A DNA stretch of 64,000 nt from Nocardia wallacei (GCF_014466955.1 NZ_AP023396.1:744001-808000); one strand, 5' to 3'. Shown: positions 9,889-19,235, counted from the stretch's first letter. Made by a program: numbers and translations. Notes: generated by a model from the letters alone, not told the origin.

Positions 9889-11237
9889 CCCGTGGCGTGC
9901 GCCAGGTCCGCCAGCGCGGTCTCCAGGTGCTCGATCATGCGGGGCAACTGCGGGACCGAGCGACGGCAGGCGACCAGACCGAAGTCGAGCGTGTCCGCGG
10001 TGGAGGTGACCGTGATGTTCACCGCCTGACCGTCGAACGGGATCGACAGCGGATAGTTGCTGTCCAGCCGCGCGCCCTGCAGGTACACCGGTTTACGGGG
10101 GCCGGGGATATTGGAGATCACCAGGTTGAACGGAACCCGGGGCAGCGCTTCGAAACCCGGCAGCAGCGTCATACCCAGCGGCGACATCAGCAGGGCCGAC
10201 AGCGCTATCGCCTCCAGTCGCGGCAACTGCTGGAACACCCGCTTCGATCGTCGCATCGATGCGCTGATCGCCGAAAGCCGCGCCGCCGGGTTGGCGAGGT
10301 CGGTCGCCAGGTTACACAGCACCGCCGCCACCAGATTGCCGTCCGAGTCGGCGTCGGCGCTGCCGCGCAGGTCCACCGGGACCATCGCGGTCAACGGCTT
10401 GTCCGGCAACGCGTTTCGTTCCATCAGGTAGGAGCGCAGGGCGCCGGCCGACATGGCCAGCACCACATCGTTGACGGTGGCGCCGGTGGCGCGGCGCACC
10501 GCGTGGACGCGGTCCAGCGGCCACGAGCCGACCGTCACGCTGCGCGCGCCGCCGATCGGGACGTTGAACATCGACGGCGGGGCCGCCAAGGGCAGCTCGA
10601 GCTGCCCCTCGGCCAGCGCGCGGGACGCCCCGGCGGCGGCGCCGACCCCGGTCGCCATGCGCGGCAGCGTCTTTCGCAGCTGCTCCCACATTCCGGGCGC
10701 CGCGTCGTCGAGGACTTCGGAACGGCCCTGCGTCCACGGGACGCGCAGGCGGGTGTCGTACGGGTCGTCGGTCAGCGTGCGCTGCAGCAGCCGCAGCGCC
10801 GACACCCCGTCCATGAGCGCGTGATGCACCTTGACGTAGACCGCGAACCGGCCGCCGGACAGCCCCTCGATGATCCGGCCCTCCCACAGCGGCCGGTGCC
10901 GATCGAGCAGGCCGGAGTGCAACCGGCCGACCAGGTCGAGCAGCTCGGTGCGGCCGCCGGGCGCGGGCAGGGCGCTGCGCCGCAGGTGATAGCCGAGGTC
11001 GACGTCGTCGGCGTGCGACCACACCAGGCTGGAGAAGCCGCCGAGGATGCGGCGCTGGCGACGGCGGAACCGGGGGCGCACATCGGTGGCCGCCCTCGCC
11101 TCCTCGTACAGCTCGCGCACGAAGTCGTCGGTGGCGTCGGGCGGCGGCTCGAACACTTGCAGACCGCCGACGTGCATCGGGTGCTCGCGGGATTCTATTG
11201 CCAGGAAGATCGCGTCGATCGGGTTGAGAAGGTCCAT
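9885..11237 (-). CDS. Wax ester synthase/diacylglycerol acyltransferase (WS/DGAT)
   Basis: 450 residues. The acyltransferase active-site motif HHALMDG lies at 138-144, in the usual place for the bifunctional WS/DGAT (Tgs) family, and the start [20 protein letters not shown] and the later [22 protein letters not shown] are family hallmarks. It transfers acyl groups from acyl-CoA to diacylglycerol or fatty alcohols for storage lipid. Mycolate-bearing actinomycetes carry many paralogues. It lies downstream of and on the same strand as an acyl-CoA dehydrogenase. Confidence 0.9.
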   Translation of the reverse strand: MDLLNPIDAIFLAIESREHPMHVGGLQVFEPPPDATDDFVRELYEEARAATDVRPRFRRRQRRILGGFSSLVWSHADDVDLGYHLRRSALPAPGGRTELLDLVGRLHSGLLDRHRPLWEGRIIEGLSGGRFAVYVKVHHALMDGVSALRLLQRTLTDDPYDTRLRVPWTQGRSEVLDDAAPGMWEQLRKTLPRMATGVGAAAGASRALAEGQLELPLAAPPSMFNVPIGGARSVTVGSWPLDRVHAVRRATGATVNDVVLAMSAGALRSYLMERNALPDKPLTAMVPVDLRGSADADSDGNLVAAVLCNLATDLANPAARLSAISASMRRSKRVFQQLPRLEAIALSALLMSPLGMTLLPGFEALPRVPFNLVISNIPGPRKPVYLQGARLDSNYPLSIPFDGQAVNITVTSTADTLDFGLVACRRSVPQLPRMIEHLETALADLAHATG

Positions 11238-11373
11238 CGGTTCCGCCTATACCGGGTGGGCTCGAGGCCCTGTCGGGTACGGGACGGCATCGTTGCCACC
11301 ACGAGGTCGAATACGTAATACCCTAACACCGCACGTATTCCGCATTGTCGCAAATCCGGCGGCGGAACGCGGC

Positions 11374-13173
11374 CTACAGGCAGTCGTCGTCGAGGTCCAG
11401 CGTGGTGCGGTCGAGCGAGTCGAGCAGATCGAACAGTGGCGTCGTGCGCGGCAGCTCCCATCGGAAGAAATAGCGGGTCGCCGCGCGCTTGCCGTCGTAG
11501 AACGAGCCGGTGCGGCCGTGCGCCGCCACCGCCTGCTCCAGCCAGATCCACGCCAGCACCACATGCCCGAACGCCTCCAGATAGGCCGCCGAATTGGCCA
11601 GTGCCGGTGCGGGGTCCAGGTCCTTCCAGAGCAGTCCGGTGGTGGCGACCACCCGTCCGGCGGACTGCTGCAGCGCATCGGCGTAGTCGCCCAGCTCGCC
11701 GTCGGCGGTGGCGCGCGCGGCCGCGACCGTCGCGCCGATGGTCTCCAGCAGCAGGGTCAGCGCCGCCCCGCTGTCCGCGGTGACCGCCCGCCCCAGCAGG
11801 TCGAGGCTCTGAATGCCGTGTGTGCCTTCGTGAATCGGGTTCAGCCGGTTGTCGCGGTAGTGCTGCTCGACGTCGAAGTCGCGGGTGTAGCCCGCGCCGC
11901 CGTGCACCTGGATGGCCAGATCGTTGGCGGCCAGGCACCACTGGCTGGGCCAGCTCTTCGCGATCGGCGTGAGTACCCGCAGCAGTGTGGTCGCCCGCCG
12001 GACGTCGGATTCGGCTGTGGCGCTGCGCTGTTCGTCCACCAGCGTGCCGCAGTAGAGCTGCAGTGCCAATGCGCCCTCGGCATAGGCCTTCTGCGCCAGC
12101 AGCATTCGCCGCACATCGGGGTGGCGCACGATGGCGATCTGCGCGGTCGACTGGCCGCGGGCGGTGGCCGGGCGGCCCTGCGGCCGGTTGCGGGCGTAGT
12201 CGAGCGCCTTCAGATATCCCGTGTAGCCGAGCGCGGTGGCGGCCAGTCCCACGCCCAGCCGCGCCTCGTTCATCATGTGGAACATGTAGGACAGTCCCCG
12301 GTTCGGCTCGCCGACCAGGTAACCGACCGCGCCCGGCTGCCCACCGGGGGTGAAGGCGCCGTCGCCGAGCACCGGCGCGGTGTTGACCGTCCCCCGCCAG
12401 CCCATCTTGTGATTGATCCCCGCCAGCACGATGTCGTTGCGCGCGCCGACGGAGTCATCGGCCGCGGGCAGGAACTTCGGCACGATGAACAGCGAGATGC
12501 CGCGGGTGCCGGGGGGTGCGTCGGGAATCCGCGCCAGCACCAGGTGCACGATGTTCTCCGACAGTTCGTGGTCGCCGCCGGAGATCCACATCTTGCGGCC
12601 GAACAGGCGATAGGTGCCGTCGTCCTGTGGGACGGCCCGGGTGGTGATGTCGGCCAGGCTCGAACCCGCCTGTGGCTCCGACAGCGCCATGGTGCCGAAG
12701 TAGCGGCCCGCCAGCATCGGCCGGACGAAACGGTCGATCTGGTCGTCGTCGGCGTGCGCCGCCAGCAGGTTCGCGTTGCCCATGGTCAGCATCGAGTAGC
12801 TGGTGGTGGCGACGTTCGCGGCGTAGAACCACGCCATGCACGCGGAGAACACGGTGTAGGGCAGTTGCATGCCGCCCACCCGCTCGTCCATCGCCGCGCT
12901 GACCAGGCCCGCCGCGCCGAACGCGTCCAGCGCCTGCTTCACCGCCGGCAGAATATGCACCTTCTCGCCGTCGAAGGTCGGCTCGTGCAGGTCGCTGTCG
13001 CGGTTGTGCGGGGCGAAGTACTCGGTCGCCAACTCCCGGCTCAGGCTCAGCACCTGGTCGAAGGTGTCGCGCGAATGCTCCCGGTAGCGCTCGCGGGCGG
13101 TCAGCCCGGTCACGTCCAGCCACTCGTAGAGGAGGAACTCGATATCGCGGGCCGACATGATCAGCGAATCCAT
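11374..13173 (-). CDS. Acyl-CoA dehydrogenase (long FadE5/DmdC type)
   Basis: 599 residues, longer than the usual 380 because of N- and C-terminal extensions typical of the FadE5/DmdC branch. FAD-binding (MALSEPQAGSSLADI), substrate-handling (NEARLGVGLAATALGYTGY) and C-terminal VHGGAGYTRDF segments are all present. The Glu in IHEGTHGIQ aligns with the catalytic base of medium-chain dehydrogenases. The ATG at 13173 with GGGTGG upstream is preferred to the longer form at 13209. Probably acts in beta-oxidation of an unknown acyl-CoA, perhaps under the adjacent TetR. Confidence 0.87.
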   Translation of the reverse strand: MDSLIMSARDIEFLLYEWLDVTGLTARERYREHSRDTFDQVLSLSRELATEYFAPHNRDSDLHEPTFDGEKVHILPAVKQALDAFGAAGLVSAAMDERVGGMQLPYTVFSACMAWFYAANVATTSYSMLTMGNANLLAAHADDDQIDRFVRPMLAGRYFGTMALSEPQAGSSLADITTRAVPQDDGTYRLFGRKMWISGGDHELSENIVHLVLARIPDAPPGTRGISLFIVPKFLPAADDSVGARNDIVLAGINHKMGWRGTVNTAPVLGDGAFTPGGQPGAVGYLVGEPNRGLSYMFHMMNEARLGVGLAATALGYTGYLKALDYARNRPQGRPATARGQSTAQIAIVRHPDVRRMLLAQKAYAEGALALQLYCGTLVDEQRSATAESDVRRATTLLRVLTPIAKSWPSQWCLAANDLAIQVHGGAGYTRDFDVEQHYRDNRLNPIHEGTHGIQSLDLLGRAVTADSGAALTLLLETIGATVAAARATADGELGDYADALQQSAGRVVATTGLLWKDLDPAPALANSAAYLEAFGHVVLAWIWLEQAVAAHGRTGSFYDGKRAATRYFFRWELPRTTPLFDLLDSLDRTTLDLDDDCL

Positions 13174-13272
13174 GCCCACCACCCTTGTGCGCCCGGCGAG
13201 CGCGCGCAACCCCCGGCAACCCGATGCCCGCGCAGGTCCGAGCGGGCGAAGACCGCGGTGCCGCGGTGCCGG

Positions 13273-13911
13273 TCAGGTGTGCGCGACGGTGACCGCGGGC
13301 GCGACGAACCGGCGCAGCAGCTCGCGTTCCTCGGCCTCGTCGCGGCCGGGGACCGTCAGCAGCGACACGATGACCCGGGTGAGCCAGCGCGCCCGCAGCG
13401 ACAGCTCCCGTTGTGCCGCAGCGTCTTCGGTATCGAACAGCGAGCCCGCGATGGCCTCGATCACCTCCGAGGTCTCGGCGATCTCCGAGGTGAGGCCCGC
13501 GTCGCCGGGGCGGAACCAGGCGATCAGCAGCGGGTCCGAGCGCACCGCTCGCAGCGCCGCCAGTACGCCGGCCACCACCCGGTCCGCGGGCGCGGCGGTC
13601 GCGTCGATCTCGCGCAGCACCGCGGCGCCGATGCGGCGGGCCTCGCGGTGCACGAACGCCAGCCGCACGGCCTGCCTGCTGTCGAAGTACCGGTAGAGCG
13701 TCGCGCGGGAGCAACCGGCGGCCTTGGCGATATCGGCCATGCCGGTGGCGGCCACCCCGCGCGCGGCGAACAACTCGGCGGCCGCGTCGAGGATGCGCTC
13801 GGCGGCGTGCGCCGCGCGCGGCTCGCTCAACCAGCGCTGCCCGCTCTCTCCGGCATGACCGGGCCGCTGCGTGGTGACGCTTCGCTGCCGCCTCCGCGGC
13901 TGACCGCTCAT
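13273..13911 (-). CDS. TetR-family transcriptional regulator
   Basis: 212 residues. The N-terminal helix-turn-helix is clear (ILDAAAELFAARGVAATG, then IAKAAGCSRATLYRYF), followed by an all-helical ligand domain. It starts with an unusual 30-residue Arg-rich arm whose first 17 codons are repeated just upstream of the gene. The ATG at 13911 overlaps the stop of that duplicated leader ORF. Transcribed with the P450 upstream, so it likely controls the P450 and possibly the dehydrogenase. The start could also be internal, just before the HTH. Confidence 0.85.
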   Translation of the reverse strand: MSGQPRRRQRSVTTQRPGHAGESGQRWLSEPRAAHAAERILDAAAELFAARGVAATGMADIAKAAGCSRATLYRYFDSRQAVRLAFVHREARRIGAAVLREIDATAAPADRVVAGVLAALRAVRSDPLLIAWFRPGDAGLTSEIAETSEVIEAIAGSLFDTEDAAAQRELSLRARWLTRVIVSLLTVPGRDEAEERELLRRFVAPAVTVAHT

Positions 13912-13987
13912 GCGGTGTCCTTTCCGGCGTGAGCGGGCCGCTGCGTGGTGATGCTTCGCTGCCGCCTCCGCGGCTGACCGCTCATGC
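13848..13987. repeat. Imperfect 66-bp tandem duplication (period 74 bp)
   Basis: Bases 13848-13913 recur at 13922-13987 with only a few mismatches. Each copy carries, on the minus strand, an ATG and the codons for MSGQPRRRQRS followed by (V/I)TTQRP. Because 74 is not a multiple of three, the upstream copy runs into a stop exactly at the second ATG. It looks like a replication-slippage or unequal-exchange duplication of the 5' end of tetR. Confidence 0.9.
13908..13985 (-). CDS. 25-codon leader ORF created by the duplication
   Basis: ATG at 13985 overlaps the P450 stop (ATGA) and the ORF ends in a TGA that overlaps the tetR ATG (ATGA again). It encodes 25 residues, the first 17 nearly identical to the TetR N terminus. 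Before the duplication tetR itself would have been coupled to the P450 gene by this same ATGA. Whether the peptide has a function is unknown; coupling of translation from P450 to TetR is the plausible role. Confidence 0.3.
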   Translation of the reverse strand: MSGQPRRRQRSITTQRPAHAGKDTA

Positions 13988-15190
13988 CGCGGCCCGGAAG
14001 GGGACGCTGACCGGCCACCGCACGTAACTGCCGTCGGTGTAGCGCACCTGGTCGAGGTCGACGGTGAAGGCGGGGCAGCGGGTCAGCAACTCCCGTAGCG
14101 CGATGGTCGCCTGCATACGGGCCGCGGCCGCGCCGAGGCAGTGGTGGTTGCCGTTGCCGAAGGTGAGGATGTTCTTCGGCCGCCGGAGGATGTCGAGTTC
14201 GCCTGCGTCCGTGCCGTATTCGCGCTCGTCGCGGTTGGCCGACGCGTACAGCAGCAGCACCCGCCGCCCGGCGGGGATGGTGACACCCTCGATCTCCACG
14301 TCCCGGGTGGTGGTGCGGGCCAGGCCCTGCACCGGCGAGGTGAGCCGCAGGAACTCGTCGATCGCGCCGGGCAGCAGGTCGGGATCGTCGAGCAGCAGCT
14401 GACGCTGCCGCGGGTACAGCGTCAGCAATTGCACTGCCCCGCCGAGGTTTCCGGTGGTGGTGTCGTTGCCGCCGGTGATCATGGTGAAGGCGAAGCCGAG
14501 AATCTGCAGCACGCCGCCCACGTCGCCGTCCGCCGCCAGGCCCGAGGCCAGCAGGTGTGAGATGGTGTCGTCCCCGGGCGCGGCGCGCCGCCGCTCGATC
14601 AGCGCCGCGAAGTACTGGCTCAACTCCCCGACCGCGGCCTGGGCCTGCAGCACGCCACCGGTGGCCGAGGCCGCCACGATGGCCTCGCTCCATTCGTCGA
14701 ACTTGGCCCGATCCGCTTCCGGCACACCGAGATAGTGCGCGACCACCATCGTCGGCAGCGGTTTGAACAGCTCGGCGGCGATGTCGCCACCGCCCGCGGC
14801 GCGCATTCGCTCGATCCGCTCGGCGACGAATTCCCGTACGGCCGGGCTGATCTCCTGCACCTGGCGCGGTGTGAACCCCTTGGCCACCCGGCGGCGGAAC
14901 ACCGTGTGATCCGGCGGGTCGGTGAACACGAACGGCCGGTTCTCGCCGAGCCCGATCTCCGACAGATTGTTGTAGTCGACGGTCAAACCCTGTGCGGAGG
15001 AGAACGTTTCGGGATCGCGGACCGCGGCGTACACGTCGGCGTAGCGCGAGAGCACGTAGTAGTCCTCGTGCGGGCGGTCCTGCGGGACCACGTGGTGCAC
15101 CGGGTCGAACTCGCGCAGCGCGGCATACATCGTCCAAGGGTCGCGCCAGCTGTCGCCGGACCGGAGGCGGAACCGAGCATCGTGAGACAT
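13982..15190 (-). CDS. Cytochrome P450
   Basis: 402 residues from the ATG at 15190. Diagnostic parts: I-helix oxygen-activation motif GGNDTT, K-helix EFLR, and the heme loop FGNGNHHCLG with Cys351 as the thiolate ligand. This is a soluble class I bacterial P450 that needs ferredoxin and reductase; neither is encoded here. Alternative starts are ATG 15202 and TTG 15220; the upstream ones overlap the putative operators. The substrate is unknown. The gene overlaps the leader ORF of tetR and probably forms an operon with it. Confidence 0.9.
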   Translation of the reverse strand: MSHDARFRLRSGDSWRDPWTMYAALREFDPVHHVVPQDRPHEDYYVLSRYADVYAAVRDPETFSSAQGLTVDYNNLSEIGLGENRPFVFTDPPDHTVFRRRVAKGFTPRQVQEISPAVREFVAERIERMRAAGGGDIAAELFKPLPTMVVAHYLGVPEADRAKFDEWSEAIVAASATGGVLQAQAAVGELSQYFAALIERRRAAPGDDTISHLLASGLAADGDVGGVLQILGFAFTMITGGNDTTTGNLGGAVQLLTLYPRQRQLLLDDPDLLPGAIDEFLRLTSPVQGLARTTTRDVEIEGVTIPAGRRVLLLYASANRDEREYGTDAGELDILRRPKNILTFGNGNHHCLGAAAARMQATIALRELLTRCPAFTVDLDQVRYTDGSYVRWPVSVPFRAAA

Positions 15191-15236
15191 AACCTCATGC
15201 ATGTCTCGACCGTAAGACAAATGGGGCTATGTGTCT
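15184..15236. promoter_or_regulatory. Two operator-like inverted repeats upstream of the P450 gene
   Basis: AGACA-N12-TGTCT occurs twice, at 15185-15206 and 15215-15236, with centres 30 bp apart (about three helical turns). The first has extended arms GAGACAT/ATGTCTC (15184-15207). Size and symmetry fit TetR-family operators, and the adjacent co-transcribed TetR is the natural candidate ligand. Binding is an inference. Confidence 0.6.
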
Positions 15237-15246
15237 AGAACGTGTT

Positions 15247-15924
15247 TCAGACGGTGCGGATCGGCTGGGTGGGTGACCGGTCGCCCAGCTCGCCCGCCGC
15301 CCGGTCGAGCAGCGCGCGCACGGTGTCCTCGCTGACCTCGTCGAAGTGGCGATACCACTGGCCGATGGTGTGGAACAGCGCCGGTGTCTCCAGGCAGATC
15401 ACGTTGTCGGCGAACCCGGTCAGGGCCCGGATCGGACGGCAGGAACCCACCGGCACGGCGAACACCACCCGCGCCGCACCGCGGGCCCGGGCCAGTTCGC
15501 ACGCCGCCCGCGCGGTGTTGCCGGTGGTGACGCCGTCGTCGACGAGCACCACGGTGCGCCCCGCGATCCGCGGTTGCGGCCGGTTGCGCCGCAGCCGAGC
15601 GCTGTTGCGCAGCACCGTCTCCCGCGCCTGGCGTTCCACCCGGGACCGCTCGGGCGGGGCGATGAAAGCCCGCACCACCAGGTCGTCGTCGACCACGCGG
15701 ACGCCGGATTCGGCGACCGCGCCGAACACCAGCCGGGGCCGGTCGGGAACCTCCAGCTTGCACACCACGGCGACGTCCAGCGGCGCCCGCAACGCGGTGG
15801 CGACCTCGAACGCCACCGGCACGCCACCGCGCGGCAACCCGAGCACGATGGTCTCGGGCCCGCGGAAGGCGCGCAGGCGTTCGACGAGCCGGCGGCCGGC
15901 TTCGCGGCGATCCAGGAAGGGCAT
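15247..15924 (-). CDS. Phosphoribosyltransferase-domain protein
   Basis: 225 residues. The PRPP-binding loop VVLVDDGVTTGNTA (about 125-138) and the N-terminal GLPRGGVPVAFEVA segment match the stand-alone PRTase family often seen in actinomycetes next to dienelactone hydrolases. The true reaction is not established for this group; a nucleobase or a regulatory role is possible. Start at ATG 15924 with AGGGTGAG upstream. It lies upstream of and on the same strand as the P450 but a 56-bp gap with operators separates them. Confidence 0.8.
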   Translation of the reverse strand: MPFLDRREAGRRLVERLRAFRGPETIVLGLPRGGVPVAFEVATALRAPLDVAVVCKLEVPDRPRLVFGAVAESGVRVVDDDLVVRAFIAPPERSRVERQARETVLRNSARLRRNRPQPRIAGRTVVLVDDGVTTGNTARAACELARARGAARVVFAVPVGSCRPIRALTGFADNVICLETPALFHTIGQWYRHFDEVSEDTVRALLDRAAGELGDRSPTQPIRTV

Positions 15925-16148
15925 CCGTCTCACCCTGACAGTCGTGAAGGAAGGGGTCGAGTCGCGGCGGTGGACTCGGAAGACAGGTGGGTACTCTACG
16001 CCCGCTCGGGCCTCGGCAGGACCGGAATGGTCGCGAACTTCTTGCCTTTCGGTCTCGGTTTCGGTGCCGATGCGGTCGCCCGGCGCATCCCAGGCGGCTA
16101 CCGTACGATCGCGATCGGAACTCCTGGTGGACCGAGGGGGAGGGGAGT

Positions 16149-17420
16149 GTGGGACTTCGCCTACCGGCGCCGGTCCGCAACGGTGCGGAATGGTTGCGGC
16201 GCTTCGCCGCGACGACCCCGGGCGCGATCGTCGTGATCGCGGTCGCGGCCGTCGTGCTGTGCCTGCTCTCCGGCCTGGTCTGCGCGAACGAGCTGAGTGC
16301 CAAGACCGCTCGGCGCGACGCGGCGCTGCAGCGTTCGGAGCCGCTGGCCGACGCCGCGCAGCGGCTGTACGTGGCGCTGTCGGCCGCCGACGCCTCGGCC
16401 GCCACCGCATTCCTCACCGGCGGCATCGAATCGCCGCAACTTCGCGGGCAGTACCAGCAGGCCCTCGCCGACGCCGCCGACGCGCTGGCCTCCGCCACCG
16501 CGGGCGGGGGTGACGCGCGGACCCGGGAGGTGGTCGCGCGCATCTCCGCCGACCTCCCGGTGTACACCGGCCTGGTCGAGTCCGCGCGGGCCAACAACCG
16601 CCAGGGCTTCCCGGTCGGCTCGGCCTACCTGCGCGAGGCCTCGGGCCTGATGCAGAGTTCGCTGCTGCCCAGCGCCGCCCGGCTCACCGAACAGCGCCAC
16701 GCCGCGCTGCGTGCCGACCAGCGCGCCATCACCGGTCCGCCGTGGGCGGCGCTGGTGTTGCTGGTGCTCACGCTGGCCGGTGCGGCGGCCGCGTCGCGAA
16801 TCCTGGTGCGGCGCACCAACCGCCTGTTCAATCCGGGTGTGGTGGCCGGGACGGGCGCGACGGCGCTGGCCCTGTTGTGGATCGTGCTGGCGACGGTCGT
16901 ATCGAACGAGGCGATCGACACCGGCGGCGGCGGTCCCACGTCGCGCGGCGAAAACCTGGCGCAGGCACGGATTCTCGCGCAGCAAGCCCGCACCGACGAG
17001 ACCCTCGAGCTGATCACCCGCGGCGACACCAAGGAGACCGAGGAGGACTTCAAGACCAAGACGGCGCAGCTGGACGCCGAGCTGGCCAGCGTCGCGGGCG
17101 CGGATTCGCCCCTGCGGCAGCAGTTCTCGCAGTGGACAGCCGGGCACGAGCGGCAACTCGAGCATTACAACTCCGCGAACTATCCGGCGGCGGTGGAGCA
17201 GGCGATCGGCTCCGGCCCGGACTCCTCGGCCCAGCGCTTCGCCGAACTGGACACCTCGCTGCGGGACGGGCTCGAGCGGACGCGGGCACAACTGCGCGAT
17301 CAGATCGCCGGGGCGGGCGACGCGTGGATCGGCGGCGCGGCAGGCACATTGGTGCTGCTGGTGCTCGCCGCCGGTGCCGCCGTCACCGGACTGTGGCCGC
17401 GGTTGCAGGAGTTCCTGTGA
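16149..17420 (+). CDS. glnX: GlnX-like four-helix membrane signalling protein
   Basis: 423 residues, GTG start with GGAGGGGAG upstream. Predicted helices lie near residues 20-45, 200-220, 235-260 and 395-420, with two extracytoplasmic helical domains between (about 45-195 and 260-395). This layout and the direct coupling to a GlnH lipoprotein match mycobacterial GlnX (Rv0412c), which relays an amino-acid signal from GlnH to the kinase PknG. The stop overlaps the glnH start. Here the third gene is a PP2C phosphatase rather than pknG. Confidence 0.8.
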   Translation: MGLRLPAPVRNGAEWLRRFAATTPGAIVVIAVAAVVLCLLSGLVCANELSAKTARRDAALQRSEPLADAAQRLYVALSAADASAATAFLTGGIESPQLRGQYQQALADAADALASATAGGGDARTREVVARISADLPVYTGLVESARANNRQGFPVGSAYLREASGLMQSSLLPSAARLTEQRHAALRADQRAITGPPWAALVLLVLTLAGAAAASRILVRRTNRLFNPGVVAGTGATALALLWIVLATVVSNEAIDTGGGGPTSRGENLAQARILAQQARTDETLELITRGDTKETEEDFKTKTAQLDAELASVAGADSPLRQQFSQWTAGHERQLEHYNSANYPAAVEQAIGSGPDSSAQRFAELDTSLRDGLERTRAQLRDQIAGAGDAWIGGAAGTLVLLVLAAGAAVTGLWPRLQEFL

Positions 17421-18385
17421 ACACGCGGATACTGCGCGCGGCCCTGGCGCTCGCGTCGATCGCCGTACTGGCCGCCTGCGGTGCGGATCCGGCCGTGCCG
17501 CGGTCGGGGCCGGTGGTCGCGGTGAATCCGTTGCCGCCGAAAGCTCGCGAGATCACCACGCCGCCGGGGTCCGACCGCAGCTGCGACGCCGAGGCGAGCC
17601 TGCGGCCGGGGCCGCAGCCGGATCCCGGTGCGATGCCGCCCGGTTCGGCCATGGCCCGCATCGTGCAGAAGGGGCGGGTGACGGTCGGCGTCGACCAGAA
17701 CACCTACCTGTTCGGCTTCCGCGATCCGGCCACCGGTCAGCTGGAAGGCTTCGACATCGACCTGGCCCGCGAGATCGCCCGCGACCTGTTCGGCGACCCC
17801 GACCGCATCGAACTGCGCTCGGTGTCCACCGCGGAACGGCTGCCCGCCCTGCAGAACCACCAGGTCGACCTCGTGGTCCGGACCTTCTCGGTGACCTGCG
17901 AGCGCCGCCGCGAGATCGGCTTCTCCACCGTGTATTACAAAGCGGCGCAACGGATTCTGGCACCGCGCACGGCGGGTGTCCGCGCGCTGCCCGACCTCGC
18001 GGGCAAGCGGGTGTGTGTCACCTTCGGCGCCACCTCCTCCGGTCCGCTGTTCACGCTGCCGAACCGGCCCAAGGTGCTGGGCGTGGACAACTGGACCGAC
18101 TGCCTGGTCGCGTTGCAGCAGGGGCAGGTGGACGCCATCAGCACCGACGAGCCCATTCTGGTCGGACTGGCCGAGCAGGATGCCAATCTCCAAGTCGTCG
18201 GCGACCCACTGGGTTTCGAGAACTACGCGGTCGGGGTGCCGAAGGGGGAGGACGACATGATCCGCTTCGTCAACGGCGTGCTCGACCGGATTCGCGGCGA
18301 CGGTACCTGGCAGCGCCTGTACGCCGCCCATCTCGGCGCGCTCGGCCCGTCCGCGGGGGCGCCGGCCCCGCGCTACAGCGGTTAG
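17417..18385 (+). CDS. glnH: GlnH-like amino-acid-binding lipoprotein
   Basis: 322 residues from a GTG overlapping the glnX TGA (GTGA). Lipobox VLAAC places the lipidated Cys at 21. The mature part is a type II solute-binding protein: VTVGVDQNTYLFGFRD, LEGFDIDLAREIA and FSVTCERRREIGFS are typical of glutamate/glutamine/aspartate binders. It lacks adjacent ABC permease or ATPase genes, so a sensory role with GlnX is more likely than transport. Ligand by homology: Asp, Glu or Gln. Confidence 0.87.
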   Translation: MNTRILRAALALASIAVLAACGADPAVPRSGPVVAVNPLPPKAREITTPPGSDRSCDAEASLRPGPQPDPGAMPPGSAMARIVQKGRVTVGVDQNTYLFGFRDPATGQLEGFDIDLAREIARDLFGDPDRIELRSVSTAERLPALQNHQVDLVVRTFSVTCERRREIGFSTVYYKAAQRILAPRTAGVRALPDLAGKRVCVTFGATSSGPLFTLPNRPKVLGVDNWTDCLVALQQGQVDAISTDEPILVGLAEQDANLQVVGDPLGFENYAVGVPKGEDDMIRFVNGVLDRIRGDGTWQRLYAAHLGALGPSAGAPAPRYSG

Positions 18386-18395
18386 GGGGTGTGCG

Positions 18396-19235
18396 ATGAG
18401 AATCCTGACTCTCGCCGAGCTGGACACGGACCGCGGCGCGGCCGGGCTGGATGCGGTGCAGTTGGTCACCGATCGCGGAATAGTGCACGCGCGCAACGAG
18501 GATGCCGTCGCGGCGGCGGTCCTCGAGCGGCCGGACGGCCCCGTGATCGTGGTCGCGGTCTCCGACGGCGTTTCGTCCTCCGACGACCCGCAGGCGGCCT
18601 CGGGCGCGGCCGTCCGCAGCGGCGTCGCCGCCTGCCTGGCCGCCCTGACGGAAGACCGCACCGCCGAGGACGCGCTGCTGCGGGGGCTGGCGGCGGCCTT
18701 CGCGGCGGTCCGGGACCTGTCCGTCGCCGAGGGGCATTCCCCGTCGTGCACCTATGTGGCGGCGGTGCTGCGTCCCGGCCGCGACGGCGAGTACGCGATC
18801 TCGGTGACGAATGTCGGTGACAGCCGGGCCTATTGGCTGGCCGCCGACGATACCGGCACACCGTCGCGGCGGCTGACGTCCGACGACTCCTTCGCGCAAC
18901 TGCTGGTGACCGGTGGCGTGGAGGAGGAGTCCGCGATGCGCGACCCGCGCGCACACGTGCTCATGCGCTGGCTCGGCGCCGATTCCGAGCACGTCCCCGC
19001 CGACACCCCCGTGCATTCGCTGCGCGTGCGCGGCCCCGGCGTGCTGCTGCTGTGCAGCGACGGCATGTGGAACTACCTGCCCGACGCCGCGGGCCTCGCC
19101 GCCGTGGCAACCGCCGCCGACCCCGCTCGCGCCGCCCAGGACCTGGCCGACTACGCGGTGCGCTCGGGCGGCGCCGACAACATCACCGTCGCCCTCGCCC
19201 CGGTGCCGGCGCGCACGACTCCCCGCCCCGGCTGA
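18396..19235 (+). CDS. PP2C-family serine/threonine protein phosphatase
   Basis: 279 residues beginning 10 bp after glnH. Metal and catalytic motifs are in order: RNED (about 33-36), AVSDGVSSSD, VTNVGDSRAY, CSDGMWNYLPD and GGADNITVAL. It is soluble with no membrane segment, unlike PstP. Its place in the glnX-glnH operon suggests it removes phosphates in the same amino-acid-sensing pathway that PknG serves in related genera. Its target (for example a GarA/OdhI-type FHA protein) is inference. Confidence 0.87.
   Translation: MRILTLAELDTDRGAAGLDAVQLVTDRGIVHARNEDAVAAAVLERPDGPVIVVAVSDGVSSSDDPQAASGAAVRSGVAACLAALTEDRTAEDALLRGLAAAFAAVRDLSVAEGHSPSCTYVAAVLRPGRDGEYAISVTNVGDSRAYWLAADDTGTPSRRLTSDDSFAQLLVTGGVEEESAMRDPRAHVLMRWLGADSEHVPADTPVHSLRVRGPGVLLLCSDGMWNYLPDAAGLAAVATAADPARAAQDLADYAVRSGGADNITVALAPVPARTTPRPG

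Noticed and set aside
11047..13932. 961-codon plus-strand ORF
   Set aside because: Antisense to the well-supported acyl-CoA dehydrogenase and TetR genes; composition is Arg/Gly/Gln-rich shadow coding typical of GC-rich DNA.
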